From assembly GCF_000350485.1 (NCBI RefSeq), contig NZ_AORV01000009.1:1-47422 (forward strand): DNA of 47,422 nucleotides, given 5' to 3'. This document shows positions 25,360 to 34,447 of this stretch, piece after piece. The first letter of the stretch is position 1. Each line of letters begins with the position of its first letter. The DNA comes from Ruminiclostridium cellobioparum subsp. termitidis CT1112 (GTDB taxonomy: Bacteria > Bacillota > Clostridia > Acetivibrionales > DSM-1351). The notes beneath the pieces are model-generated. The model did not search any database. It was not told the DNA's origin and worked only from the letters and a program-made list of their open reading frames with translations. Made by a program: the position numbers and the translations under genes.

Positions 25360-26304
25360 CTAATCAGAATTAACTTCCATTTTGCCAAGTATTTTGTTAT
25401 AAGCCGAGGCAAATACTATAAGGAAAGCCAGCCAGATGACACCGATAGCCGAGCCTTTTCCCATATCAAACTCCATAAAGGCCTTCTGGTAGGTATATAG
25501 TGTAAGCGTTGTGGTGGAATTGACCGGACCGCCATTTGTCATGGTAAAGAAGAAACCAAACATCTGAAAATTAGTAACTACAGAAGTAAGAGTTACTGAT
25601 TTTATAACACTCATTATACAGGGAATTGTAACATTCCTGAAACTTTGAAACCAATTTGCCCCATCTATTATAGCGGCTTCCTCCAATTCCTTCGGAACCG
25701 TCTGCAAAGCCGACAGCAGCATAACCATCATTAACGGCATCTGTCTCCAAACCGCCGCAATAACTATACTTCCCATGGCAGTATTGGTTTGGCCCAACCA
25801 GTTTATATTCTTATCCACAATATGCAGCTGGTTTAAAATATAATTAAGTACACCATACTGTGGCTGATACAGCCACATCCAGAGCACTGCCGCAACGACA
25901 GTAGGGATAGCCCATGGTAAAAACAGAACTCCTCTGAAAATATTTCTGCCCTTGATCGGTGAATTCAGTAAAATCGCTGATAACAACCCGATAACAAATG
26001 ATATGATTACTGTGGAAAACACGTATAACAGTGTCCGCTCAAAAGATTCTATAAATTCTTTATCCCTTAATACCGACGTAAAATTTTCAAAATTATTCCA
26101 CACAATATTATTTAGATCAAACATACTGTATGAATACATACTCATTCTCAATACCTGAAGCATTGGTATAAATATGGTAACGGCCAGCACCAGCAAGGCT
26201 GGTAAGGTTAACGCCCAGGCATATATCCTGTCATTTTTTGCCCTGTTCAATTTAAAACCGGTTTTCTTCATATTTGTCTTATTTATCATTGTATTTTGTT
26301 CCAT
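25360..26304 (-). CDS. CUT1 sugar ABC transporter permease, MalF type
   Basis: This 314-residue permease starts with a long polar N-terminus rich in Asn and Lys and has six membrane helices. The coupling loop contains LEEAAIIDGAN. The ATG at 26304 is preceded by AAGGTGAT at a normal distance; an ATG at 26382 would add a Cys-containing leader unlike the family. It is the middle gene of binding protein-permease-permease. The sequences FTMTNGGPVNSTTTLTLYTY and FLPWAIP are characteristic of MalF/UgpA permeases. Confidence 0.93.
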   Translation of the reverse strand: MEQNTMINKTNMKKTGFKLNRAKNDRIYAWALTLPALLVLAVTIFIPMLQVLRMSMYSYSMFDLNNIVWNNFENFTSVLRDKEFIESFERTLLYVFSTVIISFVIGLLSAILLNSPIKGRNIFRGVLFLPWAIPTVVAAVLWMWLYQPQYGVLNYILNQLHIVDKNINWLGQTNTAMGSIVIAAVWRQMPLMMVMLLSALQTVPKELEEAAIIDGANWFQSFRNVTIPCIMSVIKSVTLTSVVTNFQMFGFFFTMTNGGPVNSTTTLTLYTYQKAFMEFDMGKGSAIGVIWLAFLIVFASAYNKILGKMEVNSD

Positions 26305-26350
26305 TTGATCACCTTCAAAATTATACTCTTTACCAGGTATTTGGGTGTGA

Positions 26351-26391
26351 AAAAGGCAGGCGGTAAGCTGTTTGTTTAACACCTGCCTTTT
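26351..26391 (-). terminator. Attenuator hairpin after the second sugar-binding lipoprotein gene
   Basis: AAAAGGCAGG (26351-26360) pairs with CCTGCCTTTT (26382-26391) around a 21-base loop. On the minus strand the 3' arm ends in five T. It lies 17 bases past the lipoprotein stop codon and ahead of the permease genes. Partial termination here would keep the binding protein in excess over the membrane subunits. Confidence 0.65.
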
Positions 26392-26407
26392 ATAATTTAA
26401 TTTTTGC

Positions 26408-27757
26408 CTATTTATATAACTCTTCTATTTTTTTCTGTACATCCCCGACTACGGTGGGTATATCATCGTTATTCATGGTTACTCTTTCAACGCCTTTTAT
26501 AATTTCAAGACAGGCCTTATCAAACATGGGATTATTTGCCGGCAACGGACTGGCAGTTTCAGATTGCTTGTTAAATACCTTCATGTAGTCATCTTCATTC
26601 ATTTCAGGCAGTGCAGCAATGGATTTTCTGGCCGAAAGGGTGCCGTAAGCCTTATGATAATTTAACATAGCTTCCTTCCCTACAAGATATTCAATCAGAG
26701 CTGCAGCCGCTTCCTTGTTCTTTGATTCGGCAGCAATGCCAAGTTGATGTTCGGTATAAACGGTCTCACTTCTGCCGGTTTTGTTGGCCGGAATTATGGC
26801 TACTCCCATGCTCTTGTCAAATTCGGCTCCTTTGCCGCTGATACTTCTGAATGTGCCTCTTCCCATATCCCCGTCAAAGCATATGCCCAACCTGCCGGAT
26901 GCAAATAAGGATCTGACCGATTTTTGTTCCACACCTGTCGGCATAATATTTTTAGCAGCAAGATCCCTCAGATACTGCATGGCATCTTTTGTTGCCGTAC
27001 TATCGAAGGTTATTTTACCACTCTCATCCTGGAATTTTCCTCCGAAGGCGTACATGAGACCGATAAACACAGTTCCCGCATGGGATTCCTTGGAATTTGC
27101 ATAACCTATGCCATAAATCTGATTTCCGTCTTTATCCTTTCCAAGTGCTGCAATCTTTGCAGCGGCAGCAACCATTTCCTCCCATGTGGCAGGCGCTTTT
27201 TCTGGATCCAGCCCGGCCTGTTTAAACAGGTCCTTGTTCCAGAACATGGCATTTGGATGCGGAGCCCAGGGTAAAGCCATTACTTTTCCGTCAAATGTAG
27301 TTCCGGCAAGATTATTTTCATAAAAATCACTTATTGTTTCTGTTTTAATTAATTTTTCCAACGGTTCAAGCGACTTTGCACCGTTAAATGCAACCATCAT
27401 TTGAGAATTACCCATGATAACATCTGCCGGATTGCCCGAGCTGCACGCAATCAAAACCTGATCCTTATACTGTGCAAAAGGAACTCCTACGGTTTCAACC
27501 TTAATATTCCCGTTGGCAGCCATGAAATCATCCATTAACTTTTTAAATATCTCTTTTGTAGATTCTTCAGTCTCAAGCCAGTTGCTCATTCTAACAGTTA
27601 CTTTTTCCGCTGTGCTGTTATTTTGAGTTCCGGCGGCAGTTGCCGCAGCATCCGGATTGGTTGCCTGCTTTGACACATCCGGATTTTGCCCGCAGCCTAT
27701 AAGCAAGCTGACACAAAACACAAAAATCATTGATACAGCCAAAAACCTTTTTAACAT
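26408..27757 (-). CDS. Sugar ABC transporter substrate-binding lipoprotein, MalE type
   Basis: This family 1 binding protein of about 449 residues has a lipobox ending LLIGC (Cys22 counting from 27757), then an Asn/Ala/Thr-rich linker and the two-lobe fold (VRMSNWLETEES, GNPADVIMGN, WNKDLFKQAGLDP). The ATG at 27757 has an AGGAGGAGAT site; the ATG at 27793 has none. It feeds the two permeases downstream. From its neighbours the ligand may be a sulfated or otherwise ester-substituted sugar (inference). Confidence 0.93.
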   Translation of the reverse strand: MLKRFLAVSMIFVFCVSLLIGCGQNPDVSKQATNPDAAATAAGTQNNSTAEKVTVRMSNWLETEESTKEIFKKLMDDFMAANGNIKVETVGVPFAQYKDQVLIACSSGNPADVIMGNSQMMVAFNGAKSLEPLEKLIKTETISDFYENNLAGTTFDGKVMALPWAPHPNAMFWNKDLFKQAGLDPEKAPATWEEMVAAAAKIAALGKDKDGNQIYGIGYANSKESHAGTVFIGLMYAFGGKFQDESGKITFDSTATKDAMQYLRDLAAKNIMPTGVEQKSVRSLFASGRLGICFDGDMGRGTFRSISGKGAEFDKSMGVAIIPANKTGRSETVYTEHQLGIAAESKNKEAAAALIEYLVGKEAMLNYHKAYGTLSARKSIAALPEMNEDDYMKVFNKQSETASPLPANNPMFDKACLEIIKGVERVTMNNDDIPTVVGDVQKKIEELYK

Positions 27758-27865
27758 TTGATCTCCTCCTAAAATATTTATTATGTATATCACCGGTATA
27801 ATTAAATATTAAGGCTTAAAGCGCAGAAATAAAACGACACAGAATTCAGATAAGGTATCTTTTTT

Positions 27866-28633
27866 TCACTTGATATTTGCCCTGTATTCTGAAGGCGTCA
27901 TTCCAACCATCTCTTTAAACAGCCTTGCAAAATGTTTGGTGCTGTAATATCCCACAATCTGGCAGATCTCATGTATTTTCAGATTGGGATTTGCAAGGAG
28001 TGTTTTGGCTTTCTCAACTCTTACTTTAGTCAGGTAATCTATAAAATTCTCTCCCGTTTCCTTCTTAAACAGAGAGCTGAAATAATTCGTATTCATATGC
28101 ACATGCCTGGCTACACTTTCAAGGCTTATGCTGTTGAAGAAATTCTTGTTTATATATTCTTTTGCGGCTTCTATGGTTTTTCTTTCACTTCTTGGTTCCT
28201 CACCGCCTCCGGCCCCTTCATCTTTTTGCCTGCTGGCAGTATCCCGGCAGGATTTTTCACTCTCAATATCTTTTTCTATGGATTTAAGCAGGTCCGAAAG
28301 TTCAAACCTGTTGACAGGCTTCATCAGGTAATCCACTACACCGCTTTTTATTGCATGCCTTGTATAACGGTAATCGGTGTGTGCGCTCAATACGATAAAC
28401 TTGGTGCCGGATTCGGTTTTCATTATCATATCTATCATTTCAAGACCATTCATCAACGGCATCTCAACATCCACGATGACAACATCAGGATTCAGCTTAA
28501 TGGCAAGTTCCAACCCTTTTTTGCCGTCTGAAGCTTCGCCTGCTACTCTGAAATTTGAATTACTCAACTCTATTAATTTGGTGAGACCCTTCCTGATAAT
28601 TTCCTCATCATCAACAATCAAAATATTGAACAT
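27866..28633 (-). CDS. Response regulator (REC + AraC HTH), short YesN type
   Basis: This 255-residue regulator has a receiver domain (about 1-120) with VDDEE and the phospho-acceptor Asp in VIVDVEMPLMNG, then a charged linker and an AraC double helix-turn-helix (about 155-255) ending FKEMVGMTPSEYR. It lacks the long middle region of the other response regulator in this window. Its start codon directly abuts the stop codon of the kinase gene, a sign of coupled translation. It probably activates the binding protein-permease genes 108 bases downstream. Confidence 0.93.
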   Translation of the reverse strand: MFNILIVDDEEIIRKGLTKLIELSNSNFRVAGEASDGKKGLELAIKLNPDVVIVDVEMPLMNGLEMIDMIMKTESGTKFIVLSAHTDYRYTRHAIKSGVVDYLMKPVNRFELSDLLKSIEKDIESEKSCRDTASRQKDEGAGGGEEPRSERKTIEAAKEYINKNFFNSISLESVARHVHMNTNYFSSLFKKETGENFIDYLTKVRVEKAKTLLANPNLKIHEICQIVGYYSTKHFARLFKEMVGMTPSEYRANIK

Positions 28634-30454
28634 CTATGTCTCCATCCTTTTTATGGGTTTAGCCGGTATGACCAATTCGACCGCAGTCCCTTTGCCCAAC
28701 CTGCTGGAAAGCTTTAATCCATACTGCTCGCCATAGTAAAGCTTTATTCTTTCATTGATATTATTCAGGCCTATACTGCCTTCTTTACTGAGGGACTCCT
28801 CTTTCTCAAGGGATTTGTGCACATCCTCCAGCCTTTGTTCAGTCATACCAACCCCATCATCCTCAATAATGATCCTTATATTCTCATCTTCCTTATTTAT
28901 AATTATCCGTATATGCCCATCGGTTCCCTTTTGGGCAATACCGTGACATATGGCATTCTCAACTATAGGCTGTATTATCAGCTTTAAAATTACATGACTT
29001 TTTACATCTATGTTTGTAAAAAGCACTACATTCAATTTGTCTTTATATCTTATTTTTTGAATATTTACATAATCCATTACATACTTTATTTCTTTATCCA
29101 GACTTATGGAGCTGTTTTTATTGTCCAGATTAAACCTTAATATATTGGCAAAAGAGGTTAACAGATCTGATATATCAAAGTTGCCGGCCAGTATTGCCAT
29201 CATATTTGCTGATTCAAGCGTATTATACATAAAGTGAGGGTTTATCTGACTCTGCAGGGCATTCAGCTCTACCTCCTTCTTTTTTAGCTGAATTTCATAA
29301 ACCTCTTTAATAAGCTTTTTTATGTTTTTTACCATTTTGTTGAAGCTTTTGCTCAATTGTCCTATTTCATCATTGCTTTCTATTTCCACAGCTGCATCAA
29401 GATCACCATTTTCAACGTCCATAATTGTCCTCTTTAATCTTTTTATAGGCCGGCTTATTCCCATTGCTATAAAATTGGAAATTAAAGAAAGCAGCAGTAC
29501 ACAGAAAATTGCTGTAATTAAGGTATACATCCGTATTTTCTTGACCTGGTCGGAAATCTGCGATATAGGTGAAATAAATACAACATTCCAGCCTGTTTTT
29601 TGTGATTTACTGGTAATGACCACATTCTCCGCTCTTAATTGGCTGAGCTTTGCATCTATATCCATGAGCATTCCCTCTTTTAGTTTTTCAGTACCCTCCA
29701 CCCTGATATTTTCAGGTGAAATATAGATTACCCTATTATCCTCATTTAATATGAGCATCCTGCCGCTTATTTTTTCCCCGGTACCTCCTACAATGTTTTG
29801 AATTGCCTGCACATTTATATCTATATTTATAAAACCGATATAGTCACCATTACTGATATCCGTAAGCCGGCGGATATAGGAAAAATTCATCTTCCTCCCC
29901 GTATTGGTATACTTTTTTTCAACATGGGGGGATACCAGCAAATTTCTTACCTTGCCGCCGGTTACCCTGCCATACCAGTCCTCCTTTTTAAAATCATAGG
30001 TTGGTGACAGGGCAGATGTCAGATTTCCGTAAAAAAGATCGTCGTATTTGGAATAGATATACACACCGTCAATATTCGTATCTATTACGCTCAGGCCCAA
30101 AATAAACTGTCCTATTATATCCCTGTTGTCCAGCTTTTCTGCGAATGTGGCCTCATGGTGCGTACTTAATATCTGCTGCACCGAAAAGTTTGAATATGCC
30201 GTGTAGGTGAGTCTTTCAAATTTTTCGATATAGCTGTCAATATCCTTGCTGATTTGTGTAATTACAAGGTTTGCATAATCTTCGGTCTGCCGGATGACAG
30301 TTTTTGATGAAATATTATATGAAACCATTCCCAAAATGACAGAGAGAATAATTACAACAGACAGATAAGTGAATAGGAGTTTGTTTTTAATGCTGGTATC
30401 TTTCAGCTTCTGACGGATCCTGTTTAAAGTGAAATACTTCGGCCATATTTTCAT
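28634..30454 (-). CDS. Sensor histidine kinase, YesM type with Cache sensor
   Basis: This 606-residue membrane kinase has helices near residues 25-47 and 295-320 flanking a large extracellular double-Cache-like sensor, then HAMP (SRPIKRLKRTIMDVENGD), the phospho-acceptor His in INPHFMYNT, N box IVENAICHG and G box EDDGVGM. It is the cognate kinase of the next gene. The Cache domain may bind the sugar directly. A gap of 158 bases separates it from the upstream sulfatase gene, so a separate promoter is possible, though I see no clear one. Confidence 0.93.
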   Translation of the reverse strand: MKIWPKYFTLNRIRQKLKDTSIKNKLLFTYLSVVIILSVILGMVSYNISSKTVIRQTEDYANLVITQISKDIDSYIEKFERLTYTAYSNFSVQQILSTHHEATFAEKLDNRDIIGQFILGLSVIDTNIDGVYIYSKYDDLFYGNLTSALSPTYDFKKEDWYGRVTGGKVRNLLVSPHVEKKYTNTGRKMNFSYIRRLTDISNGDYIGFINIDINVQAIQNIVGGTGEKISGRMLILNEDNRVIYISPENIRVEGTEKLKEGMLMDIDAKLSQLRAENVVITSKSQKTGWNVVFISPISQISDQVKKIRMYTLITAIFCVLLLSLISNFIAMGISRPIKRLKRTIMDVENGDLDAAVEIESNDEIGQLSKSFNKMVKNIKKLIKEVYEIQLKKKEVELNALQSQINPHFMYNTLESANMMAILAGNFDISDLLTSFANILRFNLDNKNSSISLDKEIKYVMDYVNIQKIRYKDKLNVVLFTNIDVKSHVILKLIIQPIVENAICHGIAQKGTDGHIRIIINKEDENIRIIIEDDGVGMTEQRLEDVHKSLEKEESLSKEGSIGLNNINERIKLYYGEQYGLKLSSRLGKGTAVELVIPAKPIKRMET

Positions 30455-30612
30455 ATGTTATCCCCTGTTAGTCCTGAACTAATTTAGAAATCTTTGAAAC
30501 CTTATTCATTCAGCTATGAAAAGATATAAGATGGATATGTGATAAATCACATTATAAACTACTATCATATATCACGCAATATTTGTAAGTTTTTGTCGAA
30601 CTATTATGACAT

Positions 30613-31929
30613 TTAACAATTCCTTAGTATTACTGGAATCTCCTCACCTGCTTCAGCCATTTTTATTTTAAGAGCCTCTGCCAATCCATTACAAATATCC
30701 ATATAGTCTTGATTTCCAATGAGATTGACCTTTTCATGGGGATCGGACTCCAAATCATATAAGAACTCTTCAAGATATACTTTGCTGCCCGAATCCTTCC
30801 AGCCATCCTTATCAGGCGCATGTACGCAATATTTCCAGCGGCCGGTTCTTATTGCCCTGGCTACCCCGGTCTCACTGATTTGAATGAATACGTTTTCAGG
30901 CCATGAGTAAACCTCACCGTCTACCAAAGCCTTTAATGATTTTCCATGCATATATTCCGGAATACTTGCACCACCTATATCAATAACTGTGGGAGCAATG
31001 TCAATAAGGCTGGCCAATTCCTCTCTTACCTCTCCGCTTTCAAATCCGGGGCCTGATATTATAAGAGGTATTCTTATGCTTGACTCATGACATGACCGCT
31101 TGTATTCACTGTTTCGGGTTTTGAAGTGACAGCCGTGGTCGGATGTATATATGATTATGGTATTATCTTTTAATCCCAGTGCCTCAATTTCGTCATTAAT
31201 TCTTCCAAAATTTTCATCCAACCGCTTACACATTCCGTAATAATCTGCAAGTCCGTCTCTCCAGTCACCCTCCTGGTCAATAAGATCCCCGGGAACAGGA
31301 TAATCCTTAAATTTTTCCGCATAGCCGTCAGGTGAAACAAACTTTTCCATATCATTCTGATGATGAGGTTCAAGATAGGATAAAAACAGGAAAAACGGTT
31401 TTTCAAGAGTGCGTGTCCTCAAATAATCAATGGCAAAATCTGTAATGGCATCCGCTCTGTATTTATCTTTAAATGTGATCTTTTTATTTTGCGAATCAAA
31501 CAGTAATCCCTCATATGGATGAGTTGTATGTTCAAGCCCGTCCGAAGCAAGCCAAAACTCCTCATACCCTCCTCTCAGTTTTAGTGGGACAGGTTTATCC
31601 CTTGTTATTGCCAGATGCCATTTACCTATGTAGCCCGCCTCATAACCCTCATTCCTCATTATTTTTGCAATAGTGTTTTCATCGGGGGCCAACGGCCTTC
31701 TATTTCTGAATACTCCGGTTTCGGTACCAAACCGCCCGGTTTGAATGCATGCCCTTGCAGGAGTACAAACCGGCTGGCATGAAAATGCATTTTGGAAGCG
31801 TACCCCGTTTTGGGCAGCCTTGTCCAGATTGGGTGTTATGTCATTGTGGGTTCCATAGCAGCCCACCGTATCCCACCTCTGCTGGTCTGTAAAAAAGATG
31901 ATTATATTTGGTTTTGTTTGTTGGCCCAT
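30613..31929 (-). CDS. Type I sulfatase with canonical formylglycine motif
   Basis: This 438-residue protein is a type I sulfatase that hydrolyses sulfate esters. It has the metal-binding Asp in FFTDQQRWD, the formylglycine motif CTPAR (55-59) followed by ACIQTG, the IGKWHLA Lys/His region and the second metal site YTSDHG. In anaerobes Cys55 must be converted by a radical-SAM maturase (anSME), which is not encoded here. The absence of a signal peptide predicts cytoplasmic action on imported sulfated sugars. AAGGAGA lies ahead of the ATG. It is divergent from an AraC regulator and first in a same-strand block with the kinase, regulator and transporter genes. Confidence 0.92.
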   Translation of the reverse strand: MGQQTKPNIIIFFTDQQRWDTVGCYGTHNDITPNLDKAAQNGVRFQNAFSCQPVCTPARACIQTGRFGTETGVFRNRRPLAPDENTIAKIMRNEGYEAGYIGKWHLAITRDKPVPLKLRGGYEEFWLASDGLEHTTHPYEGLLFDSQNKKITFKDKYRADAITDFAIDYLRTRTLEKPFFLFLSYLEPHHQNDMEKFVSPDGYAEKFKDYPVPGDLIDQEGDWRDGLADYYGMCKRLDENFGRINDEIEALGLKDNTIIIYTSDHGCHFKTRNSEYKRSCHESSIRIPLIISGPGFESGEVREELASLIDIAPTVIDIGGASIPEYMHGKSLKALVDGEVYSWPENVFIQISETGVARAIRTGRWKYCVHAPDKDGWKDSGSKVYLEEFLYDLESDPHEKVNLIGNQDYMDICNGLAEALKIKMAEAGEEIPVILRNC

Positions 31930-32003
31930 ATGGTTCTCCTTCTTAGTAAAAGATAAATTAAACAGTTTATTTTACAAAAGTATATATTTATATTATATTA
32001 GAA

Positions 32004-32073
32004 TTAAACCTTAAAAAAATGGATTATATATGAGATTTTATGTATTATATTATTATTTATATAAAAGGTTTAA
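32004..32073. promoter_or_regulatory. Inverted pair of 9-bp sites between sulfatase and AraC genes
   Basis: TTAAACCTT (32004-32012) and AAGGTTTAA (32065-32073) are exact inverted copies in the 165-base divergent region. The second copy sits just ahead of the AraC ribosome site. They may be operators of the AraC regulator; the region is very AT-rich, so chance remains possible. Confidence 0.35.
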
Positions 32074-32094
32074 AGTTAAAAAGGAGAGTAAAGT

Positions 32095-32916
32095 ATGCAC
32101 TGGTTCAAAATTCCTGTCACTGATCCCCAATTAAGATATAATACTGAATTGCTTTTTGATTGTATTGCCTATAGAAAGCAAAGAGAAAGTGTTGTACTCA
32201 ATCCTAAAGGTCCCGGCCACTATACTTTCTTTTTTTTCTACGAACCGGTTTATGTAGGTGACGGTGTAAAATTGTCCCCGGTCCCTCCGAAAACGTCCAT
32301 GATATGCAGACCGTTACAGACCAGGCATTATGGAACAGACTCTTCAAAATGGACCCATTCATGGTTTTCCTTCAACGGTACTTTTGCAGACAAATTGCTC
32401 AGGGATTATGACATCCCTGTAGGTATGCCTTTTAATCCGGATAATGAATTTATAGTTGAAAAATATATACTTCAGCTATACGGTGAGATTTTCGATAGTC
32501 CATTCCCGGATTTAAATATTTTGAAAAACATTTTTCACAATTTTATTATTGAACTTAAAAGAAGTATAGACAAAAAAACCTTCAAGGAACAGATTTCACC
32601 CTCCATAAGGGATGTAAAAAATTTTATCGATCTGAATTTTACAAATAAGATAACCCTGGATTCACTCTGCAGGATCGCCAGCTTATCAAAATCCCAGTTG
32701 ATAAACCTATTTAAACTGCATTACAATATAACACCCGTAGAATATATAATACAGCTCCGGCTTGATGAGGCAAAACAGCTGCTTATAGATATTAATCTCA
32801 GTGTACATGATGTAGCCAGGGAAGTGGGATATGATGATATATTTTACTTTTCCAAACTCTTTAAAAACAGGTTCGGTGAAAGTCCTTCAAAATATAGGAA
32901 ATACAGCTATAAATAA
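32095..32916 (+). CDS. AraC family transcriptional regulator
   Basis: This 273-residue regulator has an N-terminal cupin-type sensor (about 15-140; PKGPGHYTFFFFYEPV and WTHSWFSFNG) and a C-terminal AraC double helix-turn-helix (about 175-270; LDSLCRIASLSKSQLINLF and YDDIFYFSKLFKNRFG). AAGGAG precedes the ATG. It is divergent from the sulfatase gene and probably adds sugar-specific control to the locus next to the two-component pair. It is not closely similar to the other AraC protein in this window. Confidence 0.9.
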   Translation: MHWFKIPVTDPQLRYNTELLFDCIAYRKQRESVVLNPKGPGHYTFFFFYEPVYVGDGVKLSPVPPKTSMICRPLQTRHYGTDSSKWTHSWFSFNGTFADKLLRDYDIPVGMPFNPDNEFIVEKYILQLYGEIFDSPFPDLNILKNIFHNFIIELKRSIDKKTFKEQISPSIRDVKNFIDLNFTNKITLDSLCRIASLSKSQLINLFKLHYNITPVEYIIQLRLDEAKQLLIDINLSVHDVAREVGYDDIFYFSKLFKNRFGESPSKYRKYSYK

Positions 32917-32928
32917 GACTACTATTCT

Positions 32929-33240
32929 TCACAATAAATCATTAATTTTTTCCCAAATGATTGCAGCGGCCTCTTTTCCTCCGTCCATGCCGATGATTTT
33001 TTTCATTAACGCTTGGGCATTTTCCTTATAGCTGTCATTATGCAGAATCAGGCAAACAGCATTACGTATTGCAGCCGAACGCCATTTTTTACATGGTATG
33101 CGCAGGGCTGCTCCATATTCCTCCATGTGATCCAGGTTCATTTGCTGTTCGGGCTGCAGGGCAATTTCTACCAGGAGTTCCCGAGGCTGCCGCTGTTTGC
33201 ACAGTTCCCTGTCCTCCGTGGCAAATGGTGATATCCGCAA
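32929..33240 (-). pseudogene. C-terminal remnant of an MGT/UGT-like glycosyltransferase
   Basis: The minus-strand frame resembles the end of macrolide-type (UGT-like) glycosyltransferases, with QPEQQMNLDHMEEYGAALRI near the nucleotide-sugar-binding region, then RNAVCLILHNDSYKENA and the C-terminal helix MDGGKEAAAIIWEKI. Family members are about 390-430 residues; fewer than 90 residues are recognisable here. The frame opens at a TTG with no ribosome site, and the first 15 or so codons do not look like the family. The rest of the gene is missing, so this is a decayed fragment. Confidence 0.6.
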
Positions 33241-33452
33241 GGGTAGTCAATCCACTTGGAAATGTGTGGGAGCATGGACAAATCATAATTGGAGTGCTTC
33301 GCCCCGACAGAGCCTTTGACAACCAGACTCAGGCAATGCTGGACGGCGATACTGCCATTACGGCTGTGGGGACTGCAGTCGCAGTTGCATTGGAAAAAGC
33401 TGTTGTCCGCGGAGTACTGGCAGCACAGGGAAATACATTTTCACAAAAATAA
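33225..33452 (+). pseudogene. Unrecognised protein fragment next to the glycosyltransferase remnant
   Basis: A 75-codon plus-strand frame starts at the ATG at 33225 and has balanced composition (VVNPLGNVWEHG, ALEKAVVRGVLAAQG) that looks like genuine coding sequence. There is no ribosome site, and it begins where the glycosyltransferase remnant on the other strand fades. It may be the C-terminal part of another gene joined here by a deletion. I do not recognise the family. Together with the remnant it fills most of the 620-base gap 32917-33536. Confidence 0.4.
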
Positions 33453-33467
33453 TGTGTTTTAGTATAT

Positions 33468-33510
33468 AAAAATATAAACCTAGACATAATGATGTCAGGT
33501 TTATATTTTT
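33468..33510. promoter_or_regulatory. Long dyad upstream of the WYL regulator (operator 1 and/or terminator)
   Basis: AAAAATATAAACCT (33468-33481) and AGGTTTATATTTTT (33497-33510) pair perfectly, with GACAT/ATGTC inside. The core AACCT-GACAT-ATGTC-AGGTT recurs at 34442-34473 after the regulator gene. A shared operator is the likely reading. The T-rich 3' arm could also terminate plus-strand transcription arriving from the left. Confidence 0.6.
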
Positions 33511-33536
33511 ATAATTGATTATGAGGTGATGGCATT

Positions 33537-34447
33537 ATGCAAATAAGCAGATTATTTCAAATATTGTATATTTTGCTGGAAAAAGGAACGGTGACTGCCA
33601 ACCAGTTAGCTGAACGTTTTGAAGTATCGGTAAGAACTATCTATAGAGATGTTGAAGCTTTGAGCCAGGCAGGTATTCCCATATACGCAAGCCAGGGCAA
33701 AGGCGGAGGTATTTCCTTATCTGACAGGTTTGTACTCAAAAATCCTTGCTTTCAGAACTGGAACAGGAGGAGATTTTGCTTGGTTTACAAAGTATGTCCG
33801 TGGTGAGTTATCCTGAATTTGATGATGTGCTGTCCAAGTTAAGCAGTCTTTTTATGAAAAGTAATATCAACTGGATTGAAGTGGATTTTTCGACCTGGGG
33901 AGATGAAGAAGAGCAAAAGGAAATATTCAGCCTGTTAAAAAATGCAATACTTCAACAAAAGATAATTGCTTTTTCCTATTTTGGCGTTTCCGGAGATAAA
34001 AGTGATCGCATTGCAGTACCTATGAAACTGCTTTTCAAAGACAAAGCCTGGTATCTTAAAGGCTACTGCCTGGACCGCAAGGCTTTGAGGACCTTTAAAA
34101 TAACACGTATGTCCAACGTTCATGTTACAGGTAATTACCCTGATTATCAGATTTTGCAGCATAAATTATCAGTTCCGGCCAATAAGCCTTCCGCAGCTTT
34201 AAAGGTTGCTCTCAAGCTAAAAATATCCGCTGCAGGAGCCTATCGCGTATACGATGATTTCGGCAAAAATGAAATCACAAAGGATCAGGATGGCTCATAC
34301 ATCGTCACCACATCTCTGCCGGCCGGTGAATGGATTTTGGATTTTCTTTTCTCCTTTGGTCCCTTGCTTGAAGTCATTGATCCTCCGGAAATACGAATGA
34401 AAATGGTCAGCGGCATTCAAAAAATGGCAGAAAAATACTCAATATAA
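33537..34447 (+). pseudogene. WYL-domain (YafY-type) regulator split by a one-base frameshift
   Basis: The first frame (33537-33806) encodes a winged HTH_11 domain (ANQLAERFEVSVRTIYRDVE) and ends in a non-homologous tail. The second (33746-34447) continues the same family with SELEQEEILLGLQSM, a WYL domain (IAFSYFG, WYLKGYCLDRKALRTFKI) and the C-terminal WCX region. One extra base in the A run at 33738-33742 would join them as KKSLLSELEQ, giving one protein of about 303 residues. Either a mutation or a base-call error is responsible. The family binds DNA through the N-terminal domain and senses ligands through WYL. Matching dyads flank it, so it probably regulates itself and the SDR operon. 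Confidence 0.85.

Noticed and set aside
33738-33742. Programmed frameshifting in the WYL regulator
   Set aside because: Five A is a weak slippery site and I see no stimulatory stem or nearby ribosome site; mutation or sequencing error is simpler.
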